Part shown: positions 34,199 to 46,820 of the stretch, one piece after another
Numbering within the stretch: position 1 is the first letter of the stretch
Layout of the letters: each line of letters starts with the position of its first letter
NCBI RefSeq assembly: GCF_021462225.1
Contig: NC_061808.1
Location: forward strand, 24,465,119-24,529,118
DNA from: Girardinichthys multiradiatus
Taxonomy: Eukaryota; Chordata; Actinopteri; Cyprinodontiformes; Goodeidae
Direction of reading: 5' to 3'
DNA: 64,000 nt
The notes under the pieces: model-generated
Databases searched by the model: none
Seen by the model: only the letters and a program-made list of their open reading frames with translations
What the model was told of the DNA's origin: nothing
Program-made: the position numbers and the translations under genes

Positions 34199-36795
34199 GC
34201 CTTTTTAAACTCTCTGGAGCATAGACAAAAGTCAGTTTAGAACCTGGACAGATTTCCAGTTCATCACAGGCTCAACACACTCACTCCACACTAAATTGTA
34301 CTGTTAACATAACTTAATATCTACAATATATTGATTTCTGTTATCCACATAAACTAGTTTATGAATCTCCACATGACTACATGAAATCCCTGTGTGGGCT
34401 ATGTTCTCTAACAGTGGCAGCTCAGCTGCTTCATGGCCATTAAACTAATCTGCGCTGGGTATTGTCATCCTACGATAAACAAGCACAAATGACAAGGATG
34501 AACACATTTCCATGGAATGGACATTTTACCATGAAATGTCACCTTTGAGCTTGTTGCAGTATTTTGATTAGAATATAGTACACAAGTCCATACCTTCTTT
34601 TTTTTTCAGAAATGAGCTCCAAGTCTGAAAAAAAAATTGAGGAATATTTATTATTATTTCAGTTTGAGCCACCATCATGTTAAAAATACAGTAAATATTC
34701 ATAGAATCTAACAAAGTAAGCAATGTTAATCAAACAAACGGGGTATGAAACATTGTTTTCCTGGAAGGGAGCCGAACGCGTAGAGAAATGTATCTTACAG
34801 ATTGGACTCATTACATTTGTGATACATGCTTTAATTCTGTATTATAAGAACATACAGTGTCATGTAGCATAAATAAAAGGATTGAAAAGGAAGACAGGCA
34901 GAACAAAGAACCCCAACTGCATCTTTACCTTGAAATATTAAGCTGCTGCTTCAGTATGACAACTATGCAGACGGGTGTATAGTGGGAGTAGATGTGGTGT
35001 GTACTTCTACTGTACACGTATATAAAAATAAAGTTTAACTGAACTGAGGGGTCATAATACCTTGAAGCCGGTGCCCAACAGTTTTTAGATTTGTCTCTGC
35101 ATAAGCACACCTCAATCAAATAGTTAGATTGTTATATAGATTCTGTAAAATTCAACTGCATGCTGAATTTAGTCATTTGTTTCTGGTGTGTTGGACCAGA
35201 AACATATCTTAACATTGCAGTACACCAGGTCTGGTGGACTTGAGTTTGACTGGACCTGCTTTAACTGATTAACTGATGACCACTATGTTAAAATCTTACT
35301 TTTTGGTCCAAGATTTACCTTTTATAGTTGCAAGAGCATTAATGTATTATGTCGTAGATAGACACCACAGTGTCTCATAGCAGTTTTAACTGTTTTTAAG
35401 TTGTAAAGCACAAGTAATACCACCTCAGCAAATACCACGCTTTCCTAGTTGTAGTGACACATCCATCCACCCATGCACCCATATACTAATAATCCAAATG
35501 GTTAAAGGTCCCACAAATATTCTATTCTCTTTTGAAGAATATCTGTTTAGAGTAAATATTAGTGTGCTAAAACAACTCTTCACAGTAAATTACTTGTAAA
35601 TAATTGACACAAAAACGTCTTCTAAATCTACTAGAAGCATTTCTTGCGCAACCAGTGATAGTTTGAAAACCTTTGACATAAAACAAGAAGAACCTTTTTT
35701 GATTACTTCACTTTGCTTTTCTAAAAGGATCTAAACTGCGCTAATGTTGTAGATATAAAAGAACAATTTTTACCCCACCTCATATTCACATTATTAATAG
35801 GTCAGTAAAAATGTTAACTATTGGCCTTGATCCATGTATTAAGTGTTTTTTGTTTTAAAGAGACATATTTAATCATAGTGAAATATGCCTTGCTTCTCAG
35901 TCTGTAAAATCTGTCATATTGTCTTTCTGTGGTTCCAGTGCGGCATTAGAAACTGTTTATTTAATTTATTTATTTTTGCTTTTAAGAAAATTGATTTCAA
36001 AGCACAAAAGAAGAGAATAATTGAAGCTTCTCAACAACAACAAAATGCTATATAGCTATATATATATGTAGCTTTATAAAGTGCTTACAGGCAACAGGGC
36101 TGTGATATTGGCTGCAACAGTTCTGGTTTGCTTTGTTTATCAGAACTTTAAAGATAAAGAGTACAAATAACATTGGTTTCCCAATTTAACACTCAATATT
36201 TCGTAGCTACAATAATTTATGAGCAAATTAAATCAAATTCAATTTTTGTCTGTGACTTGTCTTGCTTTATAAATTATCTATAAGCATTCTTATTCACTAT
36301 AAGCATGTGACTTCTCAATTGACAGCTCTTTGTGCTTTCTTAATGGTAATTGAAATTTTCTAATGTCTCGAAATTTATTGTCTCATAAGCAGGTACACAA
36401 GTTCGATTTTTACCAAAGTTTTAGCAGGATGGTAGTGGTGCATGATCAAAACACCCAAGCTGACAAGACTAAACCAGGCTCTGATTCTTCAAAGATGGAA
36501 TGCCCCTTGGCCTATCAGGAGCTAAATATATCTGAAGAAGGAAATAGCACTCTGCGAGCAGTTTCTGGGGAACTTTAAAGAGGCATTATTTTGGCTTAGG
36601 GGTCTTTTCTCTTCAGTATGTTATAAATGGCAGCAAAAGTAAACAGCCCAGAGCACACAAAAAAGAGAGAGACTGTTCCACAGAAAACACTGCTCCCCAA
36701 ATAATGAAATGCTGAACAAATGTGATTTTAATGATCAACAAGTGTTTTAAATAAACATAATATTGAAATGTTTATTACATCGTCCTTGCTTTTAG
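34199..36795 (+). other. mdga2: mdga2 intron segment before the fibronectin-like exon
   Basis: No mobile element or coding sequence was recognised. The text is AT-rich with scattered poly-T runs. The last bases before the exon end in TGCTTTTAG, a usable acceptor. Confidence 0.5.
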
Positions 36796-36944
36796 GCAAA
36801 GCTTACCCTCCAGAGTTCTACTATGATACCTACAGCCCTCTGTGGCAGAACAGACCTCGAGTCTACGGCTTCAAGCTGCAGTGGACCCAGATGAACCCCG
36901 GTGCTGTGGACCGCATCGTTGCCTACAGACTCGGCATCAGACAG
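36796..36944 (+). CDS. mdga2: mdga2 exon, first half of the fibronectin-like domain
   Basis: This exon is 149 nt, entering in phase 1 (acceptor TTTTAG) and leaving in phase 0 (donor GTAAGA). It encodes [16 protein letters not shown] followed by a stretch containing LQWTQMNP and ending VAYRLGIRQ. This is the segment linking Ig6 to the fibronectin type III-like domain of MDGA proteins. As I remember the family, MDGA2 has [14 protein letters not shown] here while MDGA1 differs clearly, so mdga2 is preferred. The 22.9 kb intron before it and the 9.7 kb intron after it also fit MDGA2, whose mammalian gene is very large. No frameshift or stop is seen. The reading frame continues exactly into the exon at 46643. 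Confidence 0.9.
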
Positions 36945-37129
36945 GTAAGAATGCAAAAGTTAAAAAAATACTTTCATTGTCTTATGGAAGTTTTCATACC
37001 ACTTTAAACCTTTTTTCATTTCCCCAATTGCAACCATACATTTTTGTGATTTTATTTTTATTTAATGTTTTAGACAAGCACAAAGCAGTGCATAATTTGA
37101 AGGAAATATGTACATTTACCTTTGTGCAT

Positions 37130-38095
37130 ACCACGGTGAACCTCCACCATGGCCTTAAATCCTTTTTTAGTTTTCTCTAGGATTGTCCCATATTTAGCTT
37201 CATCCAATTTTTTTAAGTTCCTGACCAGTTCCTGTCCCTGCTAAAGCATCCCCAAAGCATTATGCTGTCACTAACGTCTCTCATGGTGAGGATGGGGTGT
37301 TCTTTGGAGTCTGAAGTGTCAGTTTTCTGCAACACAGTTTTTTGGATGATGGCCAAAAAGCTCTATTTTGGTTCCATCTGACCAAAACACCTTTTTCCAC
37401 ATGTTTCTTTTTTACCCTACATGGGTTGTGACCAACTGCAAACAGAACTTCTTATGGACTTGTACCAACAATGGATCTCCTTTTGACATTCCTCAATAAA
37501 GTCAGGTTTTTATGGAGTGCACAACTAATATTTTTTTTCAACATATTCTTACACCTTACCTGTGGATCTCTACAGCTTCTCCAGAGTTACCACAGGCCTC
37601 TTCTCTGACTGATGCTCTCCTTGTTTGCCCTGTCAGTTTAGGTAAAGGCTGTTATAGGTTTGCTGTTGGTCCTTATCTGAGGTATTGTTTTATATCCTAA
37701 CCCTTATTTATACATCTTCACAACCTTACCTCTGACATGTCTGCTGTGTTCCTTGGTCTTTATGATGCTGTTTGTTCTCTAATGTTCTCCAACTAACCTC
37801 TGAGGCCTTAACTGAACAGCTGGATTTACACTGAGATTAAATACACACAGGAGGGCTCTGTTTACTTATTGGATGACTTCTGAAGGCAATTGGTTGCACT
37901 GGATTTTATAGAGGTATTGGACTATTGGGGGGCTGAGTAAAAATGCATGCCACACATTGTTAAACTATGCATAATTTTTCTTCCAGTTCACAATTATGTA
38001 CTACCTTGTGTAAGTATGTTACATAAAATGATAATTAAGTAATTTAAGTTTTTTGTTGTAATATCACAAAATGCGTAAAGATGCTGTAATAATGC
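37130..38095 (-). mobile_element. decayed Tc1-like transposon, minus strand
   Basis: The order of blocks matches one Tc1 family read on the minus strand: CACGGTGAACCTCCACCATGG-type text at 37130, CCCTGCTAAAGCATCCCCAAAG at 37240, TCTGACCAAAACACC at 37376, ACCTGTGGATCTCTACAGC at 37559, CCTTGTTTGCCCTGTCAGTTT at 37618, and CTGAAGGCAATTGGTTGCACT at 37881. The terminal block (CACAATTATGTACTACCTTG) follows near 37990. The transposase is broken by indels throughout. It is the same family as 12378-13376 but inverted, and lies 190 bp after the exon at 36796. Confidence 0.75.
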
Positions 38096-38422
38096 AGTAA
38101 CTACACCATTGTACATAAAGTTAGAATAAAATGTCTTACGTCTCATGAAATGATTGTGACATAAGGATTTATTTGTGTACATCCTCTCCAAAATTCAATA
38201 ATCAGTTTCCCTATCACAGTGGATATGAGCCTAAAATACAAAGAGGTGTGTGTTTGAAAACAAAATTGCACCAACTTTATGGGCAAGAGTGTCTAACATC
38301 AACTGCATTGCCCAGCCTCTTTTCAGACCTTTCACTTGAGAGGTTTATTTTCTGAACTAAAGACACAAAAACTATTCATGTTGCCAAATTATTACTATTA
38401 TTACTAATTATTACTATTCATG

Positions 38423-38474
38423 TAATTTCCCTTTGGGATTAATAAAGTATTTTTGAATTGAATTGAATTGAAAT
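38423..38474 (+). mobile_element. very short 5'-truncated Rex1-type LINE 3' end
   Basis: About 50 bp reading AATTTCCCTTTGGGATTAAT, then AAAGTATTTTTGAATTG with repeated GAATT units. This is the reverse complement of the tail at 4263-4320 of the large Rex1-like LINE. Here it is in plus orientation and has no body, as expected of a near-total 5' truncation. Confidence 0.75.
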
Positions 38475-41400
38475 TCAACATGAAATAGAAATGTTTGAGT
38501 TTTTGCTTATTGTGACCTAACAGAGCTACACATTTATATTTTCTTTTCTATCCATTGTCTGTCTCATTATGCTTGGTGGAGGCTGTTAACATGTTCGGAG
38601 CAGTATAGTGCAGTTTTTTGAACTGCTTCTGTGTGTGGAAGTGGGGCCCTGCAGTGAGAATTAGCACGCACTTCTCTTGTTTTCCCTGCTTCTCCTGCAA
38701 ACTCCACAGATGACAGACAGGCAGCACTGATGGATGGGAAGGTTGCATTTTCTCTCTGGGCAATCAATTTTTACCTTCCTCTCTCAGTTCCTTTGTCTCT
38801 CTCCTTCTTTCCTCCAATGTCAAAATAGAGTACATTCATCCTAAATCTATATGTTTCGAATTACAACTGCAAACATAGCATTGCCCTCAGAATTACGGGT
38901 TAATGTTGACTTTGCATTTCAGAATTGCACATTTGGACAACGATTAAAGAAAAACCAAACATAAAAAGCAAGCCACAAATAAAAAATGCATGCAAGCTGC
39001 TATTCTGAATGTATATAATCCCTGCTCAGAATTAGGAATTACATCCTTGGTTATGTTTGTGATGAATAATGAAAAGAATGTTCACTGTACACCCTGAAGG
39101 AACTGAGGGATTCAAAACACTTTCTAAGGTTATGATTGGGTAGCACTATGCATGTGTATGCACTTTTGCCTGTTACCTTAGTTAGCATGCTTAGTAAAAA
39201 CAATATTGCTGTTACTAGGCAATTTGTATGAAAACTTGCAAAACATGCACAATTGTTCTGCAGAATTTAAGCCAATTCTCTGCATGTTTTAAGTCTTCTT
39301 TAAGTCATCTGTGCAAAGTAAAACTCTGCTAACATGTAAATTTCCTCCTACCTGTTCAGAAAACATCAATTGTGTTCTCTGTTTAAGAATGTTTGGGTGA
39401 ATTCATTGATTTATTGTTTTACTTTAATGACCTAAGTTCATAACTAGTTTCACTTTGTGTAAACCAGCCTGACCTCCAGAGTCTTAGATAGAAAACATTC
39501 TTTTCCCAAGATTATTATTCTTATTATTCCTTTTTTTATATGTTATACATTTGGAAAAGTTAAATCCAGAAAGCAGCAAAAGTTTTGTGGCAGTGTGCAA
39601 AAGAAAAAGAAAGGAATGAAACAGAAACATGTGGGAATAAAGGCTCCTTTTGAAGAAAAATGCAGAGATACCCCCAGACTGGTTATTACTGGTGCAGTAA
39701 AGAAAGCTCACATGCACACTACAACACTTAAATCTATTTATAGATCCAGCGGCAGCTCCCCTGCAATTCCCTGAGTATTATGATCAATTCCCCCCACTGC
39801 GTCTGAATTAATACCTGGTAGTGGTGAACCCTATGCCTTTATAACAGATTGCTTTGTGTTATTGCCCGCTCCCCTCGTCAGAAACAGTCTGACTGGAGGG
39901 GAAATGGGAATAAAGCTGTAGCTGAAAGGCATGCACCAGCCAGACACACAAAGCATAAATCACCACATCTTTGAAAGATGCAATAGAAAGTGTGACATCT
40001 GCCCCTTGTTTGGATATTGTAGCTACTGTGGCTTCAAAATCTTCTCCGTTTCTGGACCATGATTTTTTTTCAGTAAAATGTATTTTCTTTCGGCAAAATA
40101 TACCAAATTTTACATCACATACACTGGCTTGTTACAAATAAAAGTTGTTACAAATCTATGTTACTCTATACATTCACTTGATTAGAAAGGTTATTCTGCA
40201 ATTTGTTGGCATGTATCCCAAACTGTAAATACTTTTTGTGGTTAAGTTTTCCAGTTAATTTTTACCTTTTCCCAAATGTCGTGAAAAATACGTATAAGTC
40301 CATCATATTTGGACTGTTGTTATTAGGACTAATCCAAGATTCTCAGTTTTGACTTGTTTAGGAGATTGTATTATTAAAGACAAATAAAAAAGATGCAACT
40401 TAAGGCATCCTGTGGATTTTGAAAACACATTTTGATTGGAATTGAACTTACTCTCGTTGCCAGTGGGATATTGATGTTTCCCATATTAAAAAAATAATAA
40501 TAGTCAGCTCATAAGAGACAATAAACCAGTACATATCAGTAGGTTCACAAGAATGAGATGGAATTTTAACAATATATTTTTTTAAAGTAAGATTCCCCAT
40601 CCTTTTTATGTTTTTTCAGAGTAAAGGTCTCACAAATCACAAATTGTCTTTTAAACAAACTGGAGTCAGTTTAGAATAATTGATACCAGGTTTGACTTGT
40701 CTAAATTTTTGTTTACCACTTGTGTCTAAAATAATCTAGTTTAGGTTTGACTGTTAAAAGCATTTAGGATTTTAAACTACTAATACAAAGCTGCCCACTT
40801 CATTGTTGTTGGCTAGCTGCGATTTGTTTTCCACACTTTTGAAATGTTCTTGTGTTTTACTGCATATCTTTCTACCAAGTGCCCACAAATGCTGCGACAC
40901 AAAGTGTTGTGGCTTCAGTGATAATTAAGCCAATCACAGTCATGTTTTTCGAGACAGACTTCCACTAAAAGAGAAATATAGCAAAAATTATACCTGTAAT
41001 GATTACTCCACTTAGATGTTTAACAGTTGGAGAGTTGTTGTACTCATAAAAGTTTATTTTTATCTTTTTCAGAGCTTTTGTAAAAGTCACGTTGCAACAA
41101 ATTATCTTTTTTTCTTCTTTCAAATCATCAACTTCCCACACACTGTCAAAGTGATTCTGATTAGTCTTTCATACTTATATAAAATGCTCTGCAGATTTGT
41201 CTGCACAATACAACAGTGAATATGCAACCATATTTTTCTTAGAGTTTTGTTGCACTCATACAAAGTTTGCCTCTGTGCTTTACAAAGGTTTTTCAAGAAA
41301 TGTTTAATTATTTTTCTATATCTTGAAGACCTGAACTCAACACCCCCAGTCCCTTTTAACATTCATTTGAGTACTTCATTACAAGCTGGAAATGTTCATC

Positions 41401-43917
41401 ATCTCATATTCTAACACTTTAACAACCCATAGTGTTATGCATTCATTTCCTACTGTAAAACTGATCAAAGTTGACGCCAACTGGTGAGTTTTCATGCATT
41501 TTAGGGAGCGCTTCAACCACAATAAATGAAACATGATCAATGCCATTCTTCACTCTTGTATGCCACAGTGTTGCCATGTTAAAGCAGCACTCTATCCTGC
41601 CACTGTTTTATCTTCTTGGATTGATCTGATATGTTGGGTTGAGCAATCAGATCAATGGAGGCCATATTAATTACATGCTGGTAATCCACAGCAGATTGGC
41701 TCCTGTCTAGCACGACACCATCCATTTGAAGTTGCCAAGAAGCCCACGAAAAAAACTGCTGCTGCAATCAGATGACCTAAATCAATATGCTTTTAATAAG
41801 AAAATGCAAAAGGAAAAAGCTTGACTGAGTGCAGTTGACTTAATCTAGCAGAACCAGGACAAAGGTGCAAAATCTAAAGTCAGTCCTTTTATGATTTTTA
41901 ATGTCTAGAAAGTGAAAGATATTTCTTAGCTTTTGACAAGACCAGTTGTAGGGGCTTCCATCCACTTGGAGCTGAAAAACACACATGCTAACAAAACCAG
42001 TCCACAAGACACTCTTTACATAATATTACATATGTTTTATGCTGTTTAGCTCATAATGAGCAGATGCAATAAAGTGGAATGTGGAAAAACTACTATATGG
42101 CATTGTACAGAAAAACAGCTTATTCTCTATAATATCACCTTATAATCATGTTGTTATTAAAAAAGTTTAGATAAAATTGTTTTTCTGATACAGTACTATT
42201 ACTGTTTACTATTACTAAATGTTTTATTGCAACAAATCTAAAAACAATAATAGATGTTAACATAGAGATTTCTGTAAAAGCAGAATCCAATACTTTAAAT
42301 TTGTGTCTTGAATTTATGTTTTATCTTTATATTGTTATATTCATTTTTTGCATGTTTTTTAAATTTCATCCCTTGTGTTTTAACATTGTTGCATTTTACT
42401 GTCCAAATTCCATGAGTTTGCTGAAAGTGGGATGAAACACAAGTGAAGTAAAGATGCTTACAATTATGTTAGCTGTAGCACTCTTATAGAAAATACAACA
42501 GCTGAAACAGAATCTCTGCTATTTGTTTCTGGTTGTATCCAAACTTCTGTTAACCTTGCAGCACAGCTAGATTTTACAGGAAATTAGAAAAGAGGGAGTT
42601 TAATAGTCCCTGTGATATATCCCTCTCTTATTATCCATCCTGTCCCTTGAGACCACATGTGTCTGAACCCCTTTTTGGATAAAGGCCACACTGTGTGCTT
42701 GTATATGGTCACATAAAGTATTATAAATATATCTGTGCTTAGCAAACAAAAGATAATTGTTTCTTCAAGTCAAGGGCCAGGATGGCTGCAAACATGAAGA
42801 AAACACAAGATATGCTGAAGAAATTACAAAAAAGGGTCCAAATGTTAGAGGGCTGAGATTGTGGGTGAAAAATTGATTGCTTTTATAATGAAATGTGGAA
42901 AAAATGTGTTTAATGATCTCAAAGAATGAGGTTCTTACATTTTATTACACAGCATTTTATTCTAAACTGTATTTTAGAGACCATAAGGGTAAATGTAAAA
43001 TAAAATAAAAATTAGGCTGAAATAATTAATTTTATTGAATTTCATCCAGAATACATTTTTGAAAATTATAGCACTTGTATTTAAATATTAAACTAAAACT
43101 AAAACAACAACAAAAACCAACATGATATGTTTGTAGCAAAATCTAAAAATTATAAGACATGATTTTTTACCATTTTGTTTCTTGAGGATCTTTTTTAAAA
43201 CTGACATTTTTTGATCTGATCTAGAAACTTATCTTACCTTATATGTTCTAAATATTTTACTTATAGGTTTTATTTTAATCATGGCCTGAATGTTATTTCA
43301 TTTTTTTTTTTTCATTGTTTGTTTTTTCTAGTTGCCAGGCCTTTTAAAGCTCAGGATATTTTGTATTATTATACGAATAAATAAAATTAAATAAAATAAA
43401 ACCTTTTACTTTTGATTTACTATTAATTTACTCTAGTAGTTTTTCTGTGGGTGCTTTTGCACCCCCCATGGGTTTGGAGCTAATCAGGCAAAACAACCAT
43501 TTTCAAATCTGTTATATCGAAGAATAAGCAATAGCAGAGTATGAAAACCATGTGAGTGCAATTTAATGTACCTTTGAAGGTTATAAGATAACCTCTGTTA
43601 GGAGTGATGTTAGTATTGATTGCCTCATTCCTTTTCTTTCATTTAAGAACAGAGAGATATAGTGCAAAGTTTTTCTCTTGCCAACATCCAAAAGCAGTTT
43701 TCTTTCTTTGAGTATTTCATTTCTAGCCTGGAAAATACAAAATCAAAATATTTCTAAATGCCTTTAGGAGATTTCACTGGAATAATTTGCCCTTTTGCCA
43801 TGCAATAGAAGCACTTTACAAAAATGCAATAACATCATCTATTTAAAAAATATATTACTTTTTAACATTCCAGAGTATGAGACCTGCTCAACACAAATCT
43901 TGCAACAACAATCATTA
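38475..43917 (+). other. mdga2: mdga2 intron segment, relatively free of mobile elements
   Basis: More than 5 kb of AT-rich sequence with no recognisable element termini or transposase/LINE motifs, and only short unsupported open frames. This is the longest quiet stretch in the window. It may hold conserved regulatory sequence, but that cannot be judged from one genome. Confidence 0.45.
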
Positions 43918-44480
43918 CCACTTTATTAGATACACCTGTTCAATTGCTTGTTAACATAGATGGAAACAATGATTTACAAATGATTTAGTCACTTGGCAGT
44001 AACTCAGTCTTTTCTATGTTTTTCCAAAACTGCTAATCTGCTGGGATTTTCAGACACAAACATGTCTTTGATTTACAGAGAATGGTCCATAAAAGTAAAA
44101 ATGTCCAGTGATCACATTTGTCTGGGAGGAAATGTTTTGTTGGTGTTTAAAGGTATGGGACAGACTCATTCAAGATGATAGAGAGGCAACAGTTACTCAA
44201 AAGACCACTCATTATAAAAACATGTTACGCCTTGAAGGAGCAGCAGCGGTGCTACTCTTGTCAGCTAACAGCAAGAAACCAAGGGTACAGTTTTCACAAG
44301 GACACTTAAATTTGACCGTAGCAGGTGGGAAAAACATTGCCTGGTCCAATGAATCTGGACTTCAGCTCCAACAGTCAGTTGCTAGGATTAGCATTTGCCA
44401 TAAACAATAAAAAAGCATGGATCTGCAGGTGGTGGTGTAATGCTGTGGAGGAATATTTTTTTGGGCCCCTGAGTAGCTGA
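43918..44480 (+). mobile_element. decayed, truncated Tc1-like transposon
   Basis: The left end ACCACTTTATTAGATACACCTG followed by GTTCAATTGCTTGTTAAC matches a fish Tc1 family terminus. Degraded transposase text follows: ACTGCTAATCTGCTGGGATTTTC, ACAGAGAATGGTCCAT, AAGGCAACAGTTACTCAA-type sequence, AAACATTGCCTGGTCCAATGAATC (WSDES region) and GGTGGTGGTGTAATG. It stops near 44480 (TTTTTTGGGCCCCTGAG); the second half and right terminus are absent. Confidence 0.7.
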
Positions 44481-46642
44481 GTGCCTCTAAATATTAACTG
44501 CAAATGCCAGAGCTTTTTTTTTTTGTGGTGTCCATTTACATTTTTGTCACTGATTTAATTAAATGACAAATATTCACAATTCAAAACATCTTGACGTATC
44601 AAAGCACGTAAACATGGGGAACACATAGTAACATTGTTTTCCTTCCACTAAAAAAATACCTTATTTTATTTGAGAGTTTGAGAAAACACCTGGACACACA
44701 TACTGAGGCCAACAATGTATTATTAATAGCAATTAGCAGCCATGTATTTTGTACTTTAGAGGAAGGTAAACATTTACAGATAGGTAGGGACAAGTGTAAT
44801 TAGCTGTGTCAGATGAATCACTCTATTTACCTGCTAAGCTAAATTTGAAAAAACTTGCACCCATAATTGCAGATCATAATTACTTCATTAATATTGTTTT
44901 CTCAAATATACACTATGACTTCAGTGCTCAGCTATCACACCATCGCACCAGGCTGGTGATTCACCTTTTCTTTTCCTGGTTCAGACAAGGGCATGAATAA
45001 TCAGTGATTGTGATGCCGAAGCAGAAACTTATCTTGTTGCATGTCAGTCCCTTAAACTGATTCCTAAAGGTAAAATGTACCCAACTCATATTCTTTTCTC
45101 CACCAGTATACTCTTGTTTGATCTTTTTAAACTCTAGATGGGCCATATTGTATCTGTGCTGATGAAAAACACTATTCTGTGTGATAGCCGGGCTCAGTCA
45201 ACTGGAGAAAGGCTTAGTACCCTACAGGGCCAGGTTTTAAATTCAAGGTCCATGTTGAAAAGGGTTTGCAGAACACTGTAGATGATGTCTGAATAATGCA
45301 AACATAACCGTATTCATCAACACTTGGATAACCCAGATAGGCTTTGTATTTTTGATTGCGCAACTGAATGTAAGAATATTTCTTCTGCTTGACTACTTTG
45401 TTAAAAACATCATCCAAATGGTTATATCAGCCAGTTAAATTTATTGCTTCATTAAAAAAAAATTTAAAGTTCTGTAGAAACTGTTAATTGATAACACATG
45501 GCTTTAAATAAAGTCTTAAATAAAGTCTTTAGTCCACTGTGTTGTTGTAAATAATTGAGTAACAAGCTGCTTTTTTGATTCATCTTCTATACTGACCTCG
45601 TCCTACTCTGGGAACAGTTTTAATCACCTAACAGTGGTTTCACTTACACCACTTCCGTTTCATTCAGTAAAGCAGCTGTAAAAAATACTAAACCGGTTTA
45701 TATAACAGATAACCTTCAGCTTCTAATCTTTTCATTTTTTCCAGGCATGTTTTATACTCACTGTGAAATATAGAGCAAACCTTAATAAACCTGAGATATT
45801 TGAAACTGAAATAGAATCAAGTTTATGGTTTTGAAATTACTTCCTTTCTTTGAGATATTTTCCTCTTTTGGTCTTTTAATTTGGGCTGCTCAGTTATATG
45901 AACAAAAGCATAATCATTATTTTGGTCGATACTGAAATGTTAGTTGCTTATAACAATTACTCATTGAGTTTGAAACGCTATATTTATTGAACATAAAAAA
46001 CATTTTATTTCTATTTTTATTTCTTAGATTCCATGTTTCACAAGTGAAAGTGTCTAGTCATATTTACTTTGCGCCATTTTAACTGCTCAATAGCAAGATA
46101 TCCTATTTTGAATGAATCCCTTTTAAATTCAATGAGACACAGCAAAATGTGTCTCAGTGCAAGAGAACCTTCATGTTTTTGTACAGTTAAGTGATTAAAA
46201 ATCTACCTGAGTCATTTAGAAATGTTTTTTTAGTAGAAGGTGAAAATAGTAGTGTGTTGGAAAAATCGTAGATATTTTACCTCACGTCCACATATTAACA
46301 AATTCCAAGGTATAGCAAGTGTTATTTTGCATTTAAAGCAACATTGAAGTCATAGGGCAAATAGAATGTGGCAAAAATGTTATGTTGCATTTATGTTTGC
46401 AACCGTTTTAAGCAAAAACAAAAATTAAAATAGAAACTCAATTATCTATGCAGCCTTGCTTCAAGTGAATCTGTATCTTTCCAGCAGAGATTTAGTTTTG
46501 GTCATTTGGGCTTTTTTCCCATTGGTTTTCTTAGAAAACATAATTTTAGTAGCTATTTGTTGTGCATAATGTCAGTGAATAGATTATCAAGTGGCTTTTA
46601 TACTAAAATAATCAAATGTTCTTGCTGTTTTTTTCCCTTTAG
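44481..46642 (+). other. mdga2: mdga2 intron segment before the third exon
   Basis: No feature recognised. It ends with the pyrimidine tract TTTTTTTCCCTTTAG that serves as the acceptor for the exon at 46643. Confidence 0.5.
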
Positions 46643-46820
46643 GTGGGCTTGCAGCGCTGGTGGGAGCAGGAAATCCCTGTGGGAGATACTATCGGCAAAG
46701 GGGAGCTCATGACACATAACCTGACTGAGCTGATAAAACCTGAATCTTATGAGGTCCGTCTCACTCCCATCACTCGCTTTAGAGAGGGTGACTCCACCAT
46801 TCGGATCATCACCTACAGTG
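46643..46820 (+). CDS. mdga2: mdga2 exon, second half of the fibronectin-like domain
   Basis: This exon is 178 nt, entering in phase 0 after a TTTTTTTCCCTTTAG acceptor and leaving in phase 1 at a perfect GTAAGT donor. It encodes [20 protein letters not shown], then LTELIKP and [19 protein letters not shown], ending [19 protein letters not shown] and EGDSTIR are recognisable MDGA2-type motifs; the TELIKP and YEVRLTP strands belong to the fibronectin-like fold. An Asn-Leu-Thr glycosylation sequon lies in HNLTEL. The next exon should enter in phase 1 and begin the MAM domain, but none is seen in the remaining 17 kb, so the downstream intron exceeds 17.2 kb. Confidence 0.9.

Noticed and set aside
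13647..46820. MDGA1 instead of MDGA2 as the host gene
   Set aside because: RWWEQEI, the VAYRLGIRQ end and LIKP-type residues fit MDGA2 as I remember it, while MDGA1 differs strongly in this stretch. The very long introns also fit MDGA2.
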